Origin: Kitasatospora xanthocidica
GTDB taxonomy: Bacteria > Actinomycetota > Actinomycetes > Streptomycetales > Streptomycetaceae
Direction: 5' to 3'
Length of the DNA stretch: 53,769 nucleotides
Assembly: GCF_014656195.1 (NCBI RefSeq)
Contig: NZ_BNBY01000002.1
Location: 617,868 to 671,636, forward strand
This document shows, one piece after another, positions 1 through 8,768 of the stretch; position 1 is the stretch's first letter; each line of letters starts with the position of its first letter. Position numbers and translations under genes: made by a program. The notes under the pieces were generated by a model. It ran no database searches, was not told the DNA's origin, and saw nothing but the letters and a program-made list of their open reading frames with translations.

Positions 1-58
1 GTGCACAACCCCGGTGCCCCTCACGCCGGTTCAGCACCGGCACCGACCGGCGGCCCGG

Positions 59-3000
59 TCACCGCGACGCCGCGAACCGCTCCCGCAGCTCCTGCAGCAC
101 CTGTGCCGCCTCCGGCAGCCCGGCCGCCTCGCAGCGCGCGATGCCGCCCGTCAGCCGGGCCACCGCCGCCCCGGTGCGGCCGAGGTCGCTGCCCTCGATC
201 AGCGCGGCCAGCCGGACGGACTCCGCCCGCGGCGCCTCGGCCCGCTCGCCGCCCCCGTCGTAGACCGCGACGGCCCGCTCGACCTCGGCCAGCGCCTCCT
301 CGTACCGCTCGGCGACGGCCAGGCAGCGCGCCCGCTCGTAGTGCGAACCGCCGCGTAGGTACCAGGCGTTGTACTCCTGGCCGCTCTCCTCGGCGGCCGC
401 GCCGACGCCGTCCGCCTCGGCGATCAGGGCCAGCGCGGAGTCCATCCCGTCGGCGCCCCGGGCGCGCATCGTCGTCCGCGCCAACTCCCGTAGGGTGGCG
501 GCCATCTGGTCGACCTGCGGGGCCTTGCGGTGGGCCTCCCGGGCGCGGGCCAGTGCCGCCTCGGCAGCGTCCCAGCGGTCCGCCTGGGCGAGCGCCAGGG
601 CGGCCTCGCAGGCGACCATGGTGTGGGTCTCCTGGTCCTCCCAGCCGGCCACCAGGTCGGCCAGCCGCAGGTACTCCTCGGCCGCGTCCCGGTACTCCTC
701 CAGTTCGGCCAGGCCGCGGGCGAGGTCCAGCCGGGTCTGGGCGAGCATCCGGACGTCCAGCCGGGCCGCCGACGCGTCGAGCAGCACCGATTCCAGGACG
801 GCCACCGCGTCCGCCGTCCGGCCGGTGTCGCGCAGCACGTCGGCCAGCTGCAGCCGCACCTGGGCGGCCTCCTCGACGGCCTCCGGGCCCTTGCGGTCGT
901 AGCGCGCGGCCGCCTCGGACAGCGCGCGGACCGCACCGCCGAGGTCGCCCACCTGCATGCAGGAGTGGCCGAGCATCATGTACGTCGGCGCGTACGGGTA
1001 GGAGTCGTCGCCCCAGCGCGCGGCCTCGGCCAGCGCCCGGTGGAACACCTCGGCCGCCTGGGCCGGTTCGCGGCTCTGCAGCAGCGCCTGGCCCAGCAGA
1101 CCGAGCACCCGCGGCGTGTGCCAGGGCAGCTCGGCCGCGTCCAACTGGGCCAGCACCTCGCGCAGTTCGGCCACCGCCTCGGCCAGCCGGCCCTGCCGGG
1201 CGGCGGCGTCCGCGGTGTACTGCCGGGAGGTCGCGGCCCGCCGGTCGGAGCCGAGCTCGACGGCGCTCCGGTGGTAGCCGCCGACCGCCGCCTCGAAGCG
1301 CGCGACGGTCTCCGCGGCGGGCTCCGGCAGCGCCTCGACCAGGTCGTGGTGGGCGGCGTAGGCGCGGGTCTGCAGCACGATCAGGTAGTCGTCGTCGGTC
1401 AGCTCGCCGGCCGACCGCAGCTCCTCGGCCCGGGCCAGCGCCGCGTCGAGCGCGGGCCAGTCGGCCGCCTTCGCCTTCGCCTCGGCCTTAACCTCGGCCT
1501 TAACCTCGGCCTTAACCTCGCCCTTCGCCTCGCCCTTCGCCTCGGCCTTAACCTCGGCCTTAACCTCGCCCTTCGCCTCGGCCTCGAGCTCGCCCTTCGC
1601 CTCACCCTTCACCTCGGCCTCGCCGTCCTCGGCCCCCGATGACGAGTCCTCCGACGACGAGTCCCCCGACGCCTCCGCCACCTCCGACGCCTCGTCGAGG
1701 TCGACGATCAGCGTCCGGGTGCGGACCATCAACGCCGACCCGGCCATCCCCGCCGCCTCGAACAGCGCGGCCGCCTCCAGCAGCCCCGCCTTGCCCTCCG
1801 CGTACGCGTCGCGCTCCAGCGCCTCGTGGGCACGCTGCTCGGCGAGTTCGGCGCGCAGCCGCTCGGGGCTGCCGACGGCCGTGCCCTCGGGGTGGACGAA
1901 GTCCGCGGCCGCGACCCGCTCGGCGATCCGCTTCCACAGCCGGTCGGAGTCCGGGTGCCCGAGCAGCTCCAGCTCGCGGGCCCGGACCACCAGGGCGGTG
2001 AAGTCCTCCGGTTCCGCCTCGACCGCCCGACGCGGCGCGGGCGCGACGGCCGGGACGGCGGCCGTCGTCCCGGGCGCGGCGGCGGCCCGCACGCCCAGTG
2101 CCAGCGGCTCGGACGTCAGCGGCTCGACGGCCAGCCGGGCGCGCCGCGCGGCGCCGACCGCGTCGGTGCCGTTGCGGGTGTCGAAGCGGGCGGCCAGCGC
2201 GTCCGCCTCGGTGCGCAGGTGGGCGAGCAGGGTGTCCACCGTCCAGGCGGTGCCGGCCGGGCCGCTGACCGCGAGCTCGCCGTGGCCGGCCCGGGCCAGG
2301 GCGGCGATCAGCACCTCGACGCCGGTCAGGAAGTCCAGCCGGGCGGCGGCCTCGCCGGTGACCGCGAACAGGTCCCGGTTCTCGGCGAGCAGTTCCAGGC
2401 CGCGCGGCTCGTTGCCGGACAGCGCGCAGAACTCGATGTGCCGGGCGACGGCGCCCAGCATCGAGGACTTGCCGCGCGCGAAGCGGTAGCCGGTCAGGTG
2501 CGCGGAGCGGGCTTCGTCCGTGCGGCCCCGGCGCAGCAGCGGCAGCAGGGCGACGGACTGGCTGAGGTACGGCTCCAGTTCGCAGGTGCTGCGGCCGCCG
2601 AGCACCGGGGCGAGCACCTCCAGGGCCCGGGCGTCGTCGCCGAGGTCGATGAAGTGCCGGGCGCGGGCGCGGGTCTCGCAGGCGGGGCAGTCGCTCATCT
2701 CGGAGCGCGGGCGGGCCGTCCACAGCTCGTAGGCGTCCTGGACGCCGACGCCGGTGACCTCGGCCAGGTGGTAGCGCTCGGCGTAGTACGGGTGGAGGCC
2801 GTGGCCGGCCGCGCGGTAGCGGTCGCGCAGTTCGGTGAGCCAGCGCTCGACGGCGGCCAGCGGCACGTCCGGGTTGTCCCGCAGCGCGCCGGCCACCCAC
2901 TTGAAGCGCCAGAACACCTGGTGGCGGGCCCATTCGCCGAAGCCGTCCGGGTCCTGGTCCCAGAGCTTGAGCACCCGGGCGAAGACGACCGGGGTCTTGT

Positions 3001-3184
3001 TCCGCTCGCCGTCGTACTCGTAGGCCTCCATCAGTTCGAGCAGTGCCATCGAGCGGACCTTGGTGTCCTCGAACTGCTCGGCGGCGTCGACGAGTTCCTC
3101 GGCGGTGACGGTCCGGGTGCGGCCGTACGGGCGGGAGTCGTTCTCGTGCAGCGCGGCCATCACCGCGTCGGGGGTCTCCAGCAT
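59..3184 (-). CDS. Large helical-repeat (TPR-like) protein, partner of the Hsp90 homologue
   Basis: A 1041-residue protein starting at ATG 3184 (MLETPDAVMAALHEND). From about residue 300 it is almost wholly Ala/Glu/Arg/Leu-rich helical pairs of about 35-40 residues, the look of tetratricopeptide repeats, so a scaffold or co-chaperone role is inferred. Residues about 525-570 are a charged stretch of repeated E-V-K-A and E-A-K-G units, encoded by a 12-bp tandem repeat. The start shares its A with the stop codon of the upstream Hsp90 gene (TGATG), so the two are translationally coupled and probably act together. No catalytic motif was seen. The reading frame stays open upstream of 3184 but there it only shadows the Hsp90 gene. 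Confidence 0.85.
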   Translation of the reverse strand: MLETPDAVMAALHENDSRPYGRTRTVTAEELVDAAEQFEDTKVRSMALLELMEAYEYDGERNKTPVVFARVLKLWDQDPDGFGEWARHQVFWRFKWVAGALRDNPDVPLAAVERWLTELRDRYRAAGHGLHPYYAERYHLAEVTGVGVQDAYELWTARPRSEMSDCPACETRARARHFIDLGDDARALEVLAPVLGGRSTCELEPYLSQSVALLPLLRRGRTDEARSAHLTGYRFARGKSSMLGAVARHIEFCALSGNEPRGLELLAENRDLFAVTGEAAARLDFLTGVEVLIAALARAGHGELAVSGPAGTAWTVDTLLAHLRTEADALAARFDTRNGTDAVGAARRARLAVEPLTSEPLALGVRAAAAPGTTAAVPAVAPAPRRAVEAEPEDFTALVVRARELELLGHPDSDRLWKRIAERVAAADFVHPEGTAVGSPERLRAELAEQRAHEALERDAYAEGKAGLLEAAALFEAAGMAGSALMVRTRTLIVDLDEASEVAEASGDSSSEDSSSGAEDGEAEVKGEAKGELEAEAKGEVKAEVKAEAKGEAKGEVKAEVKAEVKAEAKAKAADWPALDAALARAEELRSAGELTDDDYLIVLQTRAYAAHHDLVEALPEPAAETVARFEAAVGGYHRSAVELGSDRRAATSRQYTADAAARQGRLAEAVAELREVLAQLDAAELPWHTPRVLGLLGQALLQSREPAQAAEVFHRALAEAARWGDDSYPYAPTYMMLGHSCMQVGDLGGAVRALSEAAARYDRKGPEAVEEAAQVRLQLADVLRDTGRTADAVAVLESVLLDASAARLDVRMLAQTRLDLARGLAELEEYRDAAEEYLRLADLVAGWEDQETHTMVACEAALALAQADRWDAAEAALARAREAHRKAPQVDQMAATLRELARTTMRARGADGMDSALALIAEADGVGAAAEESGQEYNAWYLRGGSHYERARCLAVAERYEEALAEVERAVAVYDGGGERAEAPRAESVRLAALIEGSDLGRTGAAVARLTGGIARCEAAGLPEAAQVLQELRERFAASR
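1470..1625 (-). repeat. 12-bp coding minisatellite (E-V-K-A / E-A-K-G units)
   Basis: The plus strand shows CTCGGCCTTAAC and the variant CTCGCCCTTCGC repeated about a dozen times in tandem. Read leftward in frame it gives Glu-Val-Lys-Ala and Glu-Ala-Lys-Gly. It uses GTT valine codons, rare elsewhere in the window, so it looks like recent expansion by slippage. Confidence 0.85.
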
Positions 3185-5055
3185 CACGCCTCCTTCGGGC
3201 CTTGGTGATCCGGGCCGCCCGCCTCGTGGCCGAGCATGGCGTGGTCGAGCAGGCTGATGAACGACCGGTTGAGCAGGGCGGATTCGCTGGCCTTGAGCGG
3301 GCGGCGGGTCATCAGCACGGCCTGTCCGTACAGCGCCTCGACGGCGGTGACGGCCAGTTCGCGGTTGGTCACCGTCGCGGCGCGGCGCACCAGCGGGTTG
3401 AGGTGGTTGAGCACCAGCTGGGCGCGGGGCGCCTCGGCGCGCAGCGAGCCGAGGATGTCCGCCCACAACCCGTCGGCCTCGTCGGCGAGTTGGGCGCGGG
3501 TGCGCTCGTGCCGGGCCTCCCGGTTGTCGAGCAGCAGGGCGGGCGCGTTGGTCGGGTGGAAGCTGCGCAGGGCGACGTCGCAGTCGAACCGGCCGACCAC
3601 CTCGCGGGCGATCGCCAGGAAGGCGTTGGCGGCCAGCTCGGCGGCCGGGTCGACGGTGTCCAGGTGCGCGGTGACGGTGCTCGGGTCGAGGTCGGAGACC
3701 GAGACGCCGGGGCGGATCTCGGGCAGCCGGTGCACCAGGTCGTGGTCGTAGGTGTAGCCGCCGTTGACCACGCCGAGGCCGGCCGCGCCGGCGATCGGGG
3801 CGACCTGGCGGAACTCCTCGACCGTACGGGTCACCAGCACCACCGGGTGGCTGCGGGCGAACTCGTCCAGGGTGACGTTGCCGTCGGTGGTCTCGAACGG
3901 CAGCCAGGGCAGCATCATCCGCAGCAACTCGTCGTCGTAGCGCGCGAGTTCCTTGACCGCCAGGTGGTGGACGGACAGGAAGCGGTGCAGCAGCGCCGGG
4001 TCGCTCGCGGACAGGCCGGTCAGCCAGTCGCGGATCCGGGCGCCGAGCGCGTCGCGGACGGCGGCCAGCGTCTCGTCGGCGTACAGGCCCTCGCGGGAGG
4101 CGGTCGGGCGCAGGCCGTCGGTGTCGACGACGCAGCGGACGAAGAACGCCCAGTCCGGCAGCAGTTCGTCGGCCTGGTCGGAGAGCAGCATGCCCTTGAG
4201 GTGCACCCGGTGGCCGTTGCGGCGCGAGGGCGGGGCGGCGTCCGGCAGCACGTACGCGACGCCGCGCAGGCCGACCAGCGGCAGGTCCAGCTCGATGGTG
4301 TCGAGCGGGGTGAAGTCGAAGGTGGCCCGGCAGTACTCGGCGAGCGCGTCGCGCCGGGCCAGCGGGGAGCCGTGCCGCTCGGCCCACGGCGGGGTGCGGT
4401 TGACCTGGTGCTCGGTACCGTTCGCGTCGATCACGGTGACGTCGTGGCGCAGCAGGCCGCCGAAGTCCCGGGCGAGGGTGAGCACCCGGCCGGGGCGGGT
4501 CCACTCGGCGGCGTCGGCGCGCGGAGCCAGGGTGACGGTGGTGCCCGGCTCCGGCTTGGCCTCGGCGGGCAGGGTGCGGATGGTGTAGCTGCCGTCGGAG
4601 CTGCCGCGCCACTCGATCACCGGGGCGTCCGGGTCGGCGGCGGAGCGGGTGACCACGGTGATCTCGTCGGCGACCACGAAGCAGGCGAGCAGGCCGATGC
4701 CGAACTGGCCGATGAAGTCGCCGCGGGCCTGTGCCAGCCCGGCGCCGTCCAGTCGGCCGTCGGCGTCGCGCTTGGAGCTGCGGCCGATGGTGGCGAGGAA
4801 GGTGTGGACGTCCTTCTCGGTCAGGCCGACGCCGGTGTCGGTGACGGACAGCTCGTCGTCGGCGCGGACGGTGATCCGGGCCGGCGCCCCGGGGTCGAGG
4901 GCGCGGCGGGCGGAGATCGCGTCCACCGCGTTCTGCAGCAGCTCGCGCAGGTAGACCCGCGGGCTGGAGTAGAGGTGGTGGGAGAGCAGGTCCACCAGGC
5001 CGCGCAGGTCCACCTGGAAGGTGTGCGCACTCGTCGGGTTGTCGGTTGGGGACAC
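3184..5055 (-). CDS. htpG: Hsp90-family molecular chaperone (HtpG-like)
   Basis: A 623-residue homologue of the ATP-dependent chaperone HtpG/Hsp90, cytosolic. The N-terminal GHKL ATPase motifs are present in order: ELLQNAVDAI near residues 38-47 (Mg/ATP-binding Asn), DTGVGL at 73-78, and GQFGIGLLACF near 115-125. Middle and C-terminal regions follow; the length matches bacterial HtpG. The chosen GTG start at 5055 (MSPTDNPTSAHTF) is preceded by a purine-rich AAAGAG and the N-terminus fits the family. It overlaps the downstream helical-repeat gene by one base. A dedicated Hsp90 plus TPR-like partner pair is suggestive, since eukaryotic Hsp90 uses TPR co-chaperones; that link is inference. Confidence 0.92.
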   Translation of the reverse strand: MSPTDNPTSAHTFQVDLRGLVDLLSHHLYSSPRVYLRELLQNAVDAISARRALDPGAPARITVRADDELSVTDTGVGLTEKDVHTFLATIGRSSKRDADGRLDGAGLAQARGDFIGQFGIGLLACFVVADEITVVTRSAADPDAPVIEWRGSSDGSYTIRTLPAEAKPEPGTTVTLAPRADAAEWTRPGRVLTLARDFGGLLRHDVTVIDANGTEHQVNRTPPWAERHGSPLARRDALAEYCRATFDFTPLDTIELDLPLVGLRGVAYVLPDAAPPSRRNGHRVHLKGMLLSDQADELLPDWAFFVRCVVDTDGLRPTASREGLYADETLAAVRDALGARIRDWLTGLSASDPALLHRFLSVHHLAVKELARYDDELLRMMLPWLPFETTDGNVTLDEFARSHPVVLVTRTVEEFRQVAPIAGAAGLGVVNGGYTYDHDLVHRLPEIRPGVSVSDLDPSTVTAHLDTVDPAAELAANAFLAIAREVVGRFDCDVALRSFHPTNAPALLLDNREARHERTRAQLADEADGLWADILGSLRAEAPRAQLVLNHLNPLVRRAATVTNRELAVTAVEALYGQAVLMTRRPLKASESALLNRSFISLLDHAMLGHEAGGPDHQGPKEA

Positions 5056-5195
5056 CGGAGGCTCTTTCGATCGCGGGGCGGGTGTGGTTCGACAGGGGCG
5101 CGGCTCGGCGCGTCAGGAACGCCGGGAGTGCCGGGAGCACCGGGAGCGCTCGGAATTCCTGGAGTTCCGGGAACGCCGGGCGGACTCGGCCGGCA

Positions 5196-6233
5196 TCAGT
5201 ACCCGGCGCAGCGGTCGCGGTGGACCCGGAAGCTCTTGACCGGATCCCCCGAGAGGTAGTGCCAGGGCGACTCGGTGACGGCGCCGTCCAGCGCGTCGAA
5301 CAGCAGCCGGGCGGTCTTGCGCTGGTCGGCGAGCGAGAAGGCCATCGCGAAGGAGTTGAAGGCGCCCTGCCAGCCGCGCACCGGCGTGAAGTCCGGGTGC
5401 AGGACGGACCGGAAGGCGGCCTCCTGCAGCTCGGCCAGCACGGTCGGGCTGGTCAGGTAGGCGTGGTCCTCGCCGTCCGGGAGGTCCAGCCAGTGCTCCA
5501 GGTGCGCGAGCGCCACCAGCTCGCCGAGGTGGCTGCCCTCGGGGGCGGCCAGCATCGCCGAGCGGGCGAAGTCGTGCATCTCCTCGTGCGAGCCGCCCCA
5601 CTTGGCGCACAGCTGCTGCAGTCGCTGCCGGTGCGTGCCCGGGTGCCCGGGCGCCCGGCGGACGGCGGCCTCGAACCGGCAGGTGGCGATCTCCGGGCCG
5701 AGCGAGGCGCCGCGGGCGCTGATCTGCAGGAAGTACCAGGGGGCCAACCAGGACGGCTCGCGCTCGGCCGCCGTCAGCAGGTGCTCCTCGGCGGTGTCCA
5801 GGCGCTGGTGGAACAGCTTCCACTGCTCCTCGCCCACGTGCTTGGCCCGGGCGCCGGTGCGCGCCTCCCAGGCCCAGGTGATCTGCCGGGCGCCGGACAG
5901 CAGCAGTGCCACCGCGTCGTCCGGGGTGTCCGTGAGGACGCGGCCCGTCCACTCCTCGACCCCGGGCACCTCGGCGACGGCCCCGGCGAGGTGCGTCAGC
6001 TCCGCGCCGTCCTCGACGGCGGCCAGCGCGGGGCGCAGCGCGGCCCAGTCCCCGGCGGCGGCCTGCCCGAGCACCCTGCGAAGGGACTCGTCCCCGAAGG
6101 TCGGGTCGAGCCTCGGCTCGGCGCCGCGGGCCGCCTCGGCCGCCGCGGCCCCCCGCCGGCCGAACCCGAACCCGCGGCGCCCCGCACGGTCCTGCGCGCC
6201 CTCCCCGCCGGAGCGGCGTCGGAACAGCGGCAT
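5196..6233 (-). CDS. Uncharacterised protein, 345 aa
   Basis: I do not assign a function. The protein (MPLFRRRSGG...) has a basic, Gly/Arg/Ala-rich first 50 residues and then a helical region containing WLAPWYFLQISARGASLG and LLTAAEREP, which looks like a helical-repeat protein of the kind common in streptomycetes. No signal peptide or membrane segment is visible. ATG 6233 is preferred over ATG 6272 because GAGGGGG lies 8 bases upstream of it. It reads the same way as the Hsp90 pair but is separated from it by 140 bp, so co-transcription is possible. Confidence 0.75.
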   Translation of the reverse strand: MPLFRRRSGGEGAQDRAGRRGFGFGRRGAAAAEAARGAEPRLDPTFGDESLRRVLGQAAAGDWAALRPALAAVEDGAELTHLAGAVAEVPGVEEWTGRVLTDTPDDAVALLLSGARQITWAWEARTGARAKHVGEEQWKLFHQRLDTAEEHLLTAAEREPSWLAPWYFLQISARGASLGPEIATCRFEAAVRRAPGHPGTHRQRLQQLCAKWGGSHEEMHDFARSAMLAAPEGSHLGELVALAHLEHWLDLPDGEDHAYLTSPTVLAELQEAAFRSVLHPDFTPVRGWQGAFNSFAMAFSLADQRKTARLLFDALDGAVTESPWHYLSGDPVKSFRVHRDRCAGY

Positions 6234-6271
6234 GTGTGTGGCCCCCTCGAACGTCATCGGCATCTTTCGCA

Positions 6272-6288
6272 TGGCCGCACTGCGGCCA
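6272..6288. promoter_or_regulatory. 17-bp perfect palindrome in a divergent intergenic region
   Basis: TGGCCGCACTGCGGCCA lies just upstream of the ribosome site of the leftward 345-residue gene. It is a 7-bp dyad with a 3-bp centre and is a candidate operator; the binding protein is unknown. Confidence 0.4.
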
Positions 6289-6502
6289 CCCGAGATGAGT
6301 ACATATCACGCTCGACTGACATCCGTTTCCCCAGCCCAGCACCCTCCGGGGCCGGTACGCTCCGGCCCGGGCGGGACCCGGCGGGCGGGGGCGGCGCCCG
6401 GTGGGCACTGGCGGGCATCGAGGGTGACATCTTGCTGCCTGACAGCTATCCGCCACCGCCCGTCGTGCCCGCACCGACCGGCGTTCCGTCAGTCTTGGGA
6501 AC

Positions 6503-6973
6503 GTGCACGCCATCCGCTTCCACCTGCGCGCTCCCGACGGCCCCGCCCGCCTGCCGCGCGGCACGGACCACCCGACTCCCGAGACCGTCCGCGAGGGGCT
6601 GGAACGCGGGCTGGCGACGGGGCCGGAGCAGGGGCCGGCAGGCGGACCGGCAGGCGGACCGGCAGGCGACGGGCAGAGCGGCCCGCGCGGCCGGGTCCGG
6701 ATCGGGCACGCCAGGATCCTGACCGGCCCCGGCACCGTCGACGCGATGGTCTTCACCCTCGCCGACCGCCCGTCCACCGCCGAGACCGCCCTGACCGCCG
6801 CCTGCGCCGGACTCACCGACCCGGCCGGGCCGCTGCCCGGCTGGCGACTGGCCCACTGCGCGCTCGACGGCCCGCTCACGCCCGGACCGCTCGAATCGCT
6901 CGAACCACTCGGACCACTCGGACCGCTCGATCCGCTCGGAGCTCCCGGGTACCCGGGGCTGACCTGGCACTGA
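6503..6973 (+). CDS. Hypothetical protein, 156 aa
   Basis: Starts at GTG 6503 (MHAIRFHLRAPDG). There is no known motif. The middle (GRVRIGHARILTGPGTVDAMVFTLADRP) looks like a real folded segment, while residues about 42-58 (G-P-A-G repeats) and the tail (L-E-P-L-G-P-L units, from a 9-bp tandem repeat near 6887-6945) are low complexity. The ribosome site is weak. Codon bias supports coding, but the start and the function are uncertain. Confidence 0.5.
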   Translation: MHAIRFHLRAPDGPARLPRGTDHPTPETVREGLERGLATGPEQGPAGGPAGGPAGDGQSGPRGRVRIGHARILTGPGTVDAMVFTLADRPSTAETALTAACAGLTDPAGPLPGWRLAHCALDGPLTPGPLESLEPLGPLGPLDPLGAPGYPGLTWH

Positions 6974-7051
6974 GCCCCGACGGCCCGAACCCCGACCGCC
7001 CGAACCCAGACGGCCCGTACCCCGGCACCTCGTCGGCCCGAGCCCCGGCGC

Positions 7052-7843
7052 TCAGCCCAGCGCGGGCCCGGCGTCGGGCGTCTTGCCCGCCTGCGCCTGC
7101 TCGATCCGCTTGACCAGCATCACCGCGAACCGCCGCGTCGCGGCCACGTCCACCGGGCCGCCCTCGGTGGTCACGCTCGCCACCACGGTGCCCGAGCGCA
7201 CCACGATGCCGACGCCCTCGCCCTCGGCCAGCGGTCCCTGGAAGGCCTGGCTCTCGCTGCCCAGCGCCGGGGTGTCGACCTTCTTGAACGGGCCGGCGGC
7301 GTACGAGGCGTAGGTCTCCTTCAGCCGGTTCTTGGCCGCGTCCCGGCTGGGCAGGGTCTCCACGATGAAGCGGGTGACCACGTCGCCCGAGGAGAACCGG
7401 ACCGACGCGCTGAGCGGCTTGCCCGCGCAGGAGGTGGCCGCGGTGCAGGTCACGGCGTGGTCGGCGGTGTCGACCTTGCGCTTCTCCTCCTCCCACCCGG
7501 CCATCACCTTGGCGTCCGGCAGCACCTGGCCGACCAGCTTGTCGTCCAGCAGCGCCGCCTCCAGGTCCGCGCTGGGGGCCGCCGCGGCCGGCGCGGGCGC
7601 GGACGCCGGTGCCGAAGCCGCCCCGGACGCGGCCGCGGAGGCCGCCGCGGACGCCGCCGAGGGGTCGGCCGGGGCCGTGGCCGCGGGCGCCGACCCGGCG
7701 GCCGTGCTCGCGACCGCCGCACCCGGCGTCCCCGAGGCCGTCCCCGCCGCGGTCTTCGACCCGCCGGACGAGCACCCGGCGAGCACCGCCATCAGCACCC
7801 CGGCCGCCACTCCGGCCGCCATCCGCCGACCACTCATCCCCAT
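7052..7843 (-). CDS. Secreted lipoprotein, 263 aa
   Basis: The N-terminus is a classical lipoprotein signal: two Arg, a hydrophobic stretch, then VLAGC with the lipidated Cys at residue 24. An Ala/Ser/Pro-rich linker of about 65 residues follows, then a globular domain holding two Cys (TCTAATSCAG) and a segment VVRSGTVVASVTTEGG, typical of sensor-like actinobacterial lipoproteins. The protein should sit on the outer face of the membrane. ATG 7843 has GGAGGG 8 bases upstream. It is divergent from the sigma-factor gene at 8101. No specific family is claimed. Confidence 0.8.
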   Translation of the reverse strand: MGMSGRRMAAGVAAGVLMAVLAGCSSGGSKTAAGTASGTPGAAVASTAAGSAPAATAPADPSAASAAASAAASGAASAPASAPAPAAAAPSADLEAALLDDKLVGQVLPDAKVMAGWEEEKRKVDTADHAVTCTAATSCAGKPLSASVRFSSGDVVTRFIVETLPSRDAAKNRLKETYASYAAGPFKKVDTPALGSESQAFQGPLAEGEGVGIVVRSGTVVASVTTEGGPVDVAATRRFAVMLVKRIEQAQAGKTPDAGPALG

Positions 7844-8033
7844 CGCCCGCTCCCTCCGGCTGTCAGTGACCCCTCAACATAGCCGCAGCTCCGCCCGCCC
7901 CCGCCGCCACCCCCGCGCCCGTCGCCGCCCCGACCGCCACGCCGGTCACCGGCCCGGCCGCCACCCCGGTCACCGCCCTGCCCGCCGCACCGGCCCCCTC
8001 CCCCGTCCAGTACGGTCCACCCGGGGCGACGCT

Positions 8034-8092
8034 CGGCGGCGATCGGTGACGGTCGGCGGCGATCGACGAGGATCGGCGAGGATCGGCGACGG
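8034..8092. repeat. GATCGGCGA-type tandem repeat upstream of the sigma-factor gene
   Basis: Seven or so imperfect copies of a GATCGRCGAG/GGTCGGCGGC 9-10-bp motif run up to the start of the sigma-factor gene. They may be simple slippage or regulator half-sites; the sequence alone does not decide. Confidence 0.5.
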
Positions 8093-8100
8093 GGGACGAC

Positions 8101-8631
8101 ATGACAGGCGCGGACAGCCCACGACCCGACCTCACCGCACTCGTCCGGGCCGCCCAGCAGGGAGACGCCCTCGCACTGGACGAGGTGCTGAGCCTGCTGA
8201 TGCCGTACGTCGGGCGTGTCTGCGCGCCGATCGCCCTGCAGGACGCGCCGGACGCCGCCCAGGAGGCGATGATCGCGATCGTCCGCAACCTGCGCCAACT
8301 CAAGTCCCCCGAGGCGCTGTTCGGCTGGGCCCGGGCCATCGCCGCCCGCGAGGCCGTCCGCTTCGCCACCCGCCGGTTGCCCCGTCCCGCCGCCCCCGCC
8401 GACCAACCCGACCAACCCGACCAGCGCGACCCCGAGTTGGCCACCGACATCCAGGACGTCCTGGAACGCCTGCCACCCGACCACAGGGCAGTTCTGACGC
8501 TACGTCATATCGAAGGACTGGACGAGAAGTCCGTGTCCGAGATCCTGGACCTCCCACTCGGCACCGTACGTTCACGCCTCTTCCGCGCCCGCCACGGCTT
8601 CCGCGCCGCCTGGGGAACCGGAGACGGGTGA
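8101..8631 (+). CDS. ECF-like RNA polymerase sigma factor
   Basis: A 176-residue sigma-70-family protein. Region 2 lies at about residues 15-80 (DAAQEAMIAIVRNLRQLKSP) and region 4 at about 115-170 (LERLPPDHRAVLTLRHIEGL then SEILDLPLGTVRSRLFRAR, the helix-turn-helix that reads the -35 element). A short QPDQPDQ linker joins them. Start ATG 8101 has GGGGGA 5 bases upstream. No anti-sigma gene is next to it on this strand; the divergent lipoprotein at 7052-7843 is a possible partner only by position. Which promoters it serves is unknown. Confidence 0.88.
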   Translation: MTGADSPRPDLTALVRAAQQGDALALDEVLSLLMPYVGRVCAPIALQDAPDAAQEAMIAIVRNLRQLKSPEALFGWARAIAAREAVRFATRRLPRPAAPADQPDQPDQRDPELATDIQDVLERLPPDHRAVLTLRHIEGLDEKSVSEILDLPLGTVRSRLFRARHGFRAAWGTGDG

Positions 8632-8684
8632 GCCCGAAAAAATCCACCGCCTCCCGGGATTGCCTCGCCCCTCCCGCCCCTCCT

Positions 8685-8745
8685 CTCTTGAGAACGGCCT
8701 CTCTCGAGCACACCGCCGTCTCGACAACACCGCTTGTCTCAAGAG
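8685..8745. promoter_or_regulatory. Inverted TCTTGAGA/TCTCAAGA boxes upstream of the hydrolase
   Basis: CTCTTGAGA (8685-8693) and its exact reverse complement TCTCAAGAG (8737-8745) flank a CTCGAG palindrome near 8703. The cluster lies within 85 bp upstream of the hydrolase start, so it may be an operator region. Confidence 0.35.
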
Positions 8746-8768
8746 CATCGCAGGAGAAGGAGACCCCG

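Noticed and set aside
1..1491. A long rightward frame at the window start
   Set aside because: Nearly all Pro/Arg/Ala; it shadows the helical-repeat protein gene.
3202..5259. A 685-codon open frame antisense to the Hsp90 gene
   Set aside because: It is the mirror of a highly biased GC-rich gene; its product is Gly/Val/Gln-rich with no family pattern, while the opposite strand has all Hsp90 motifs.
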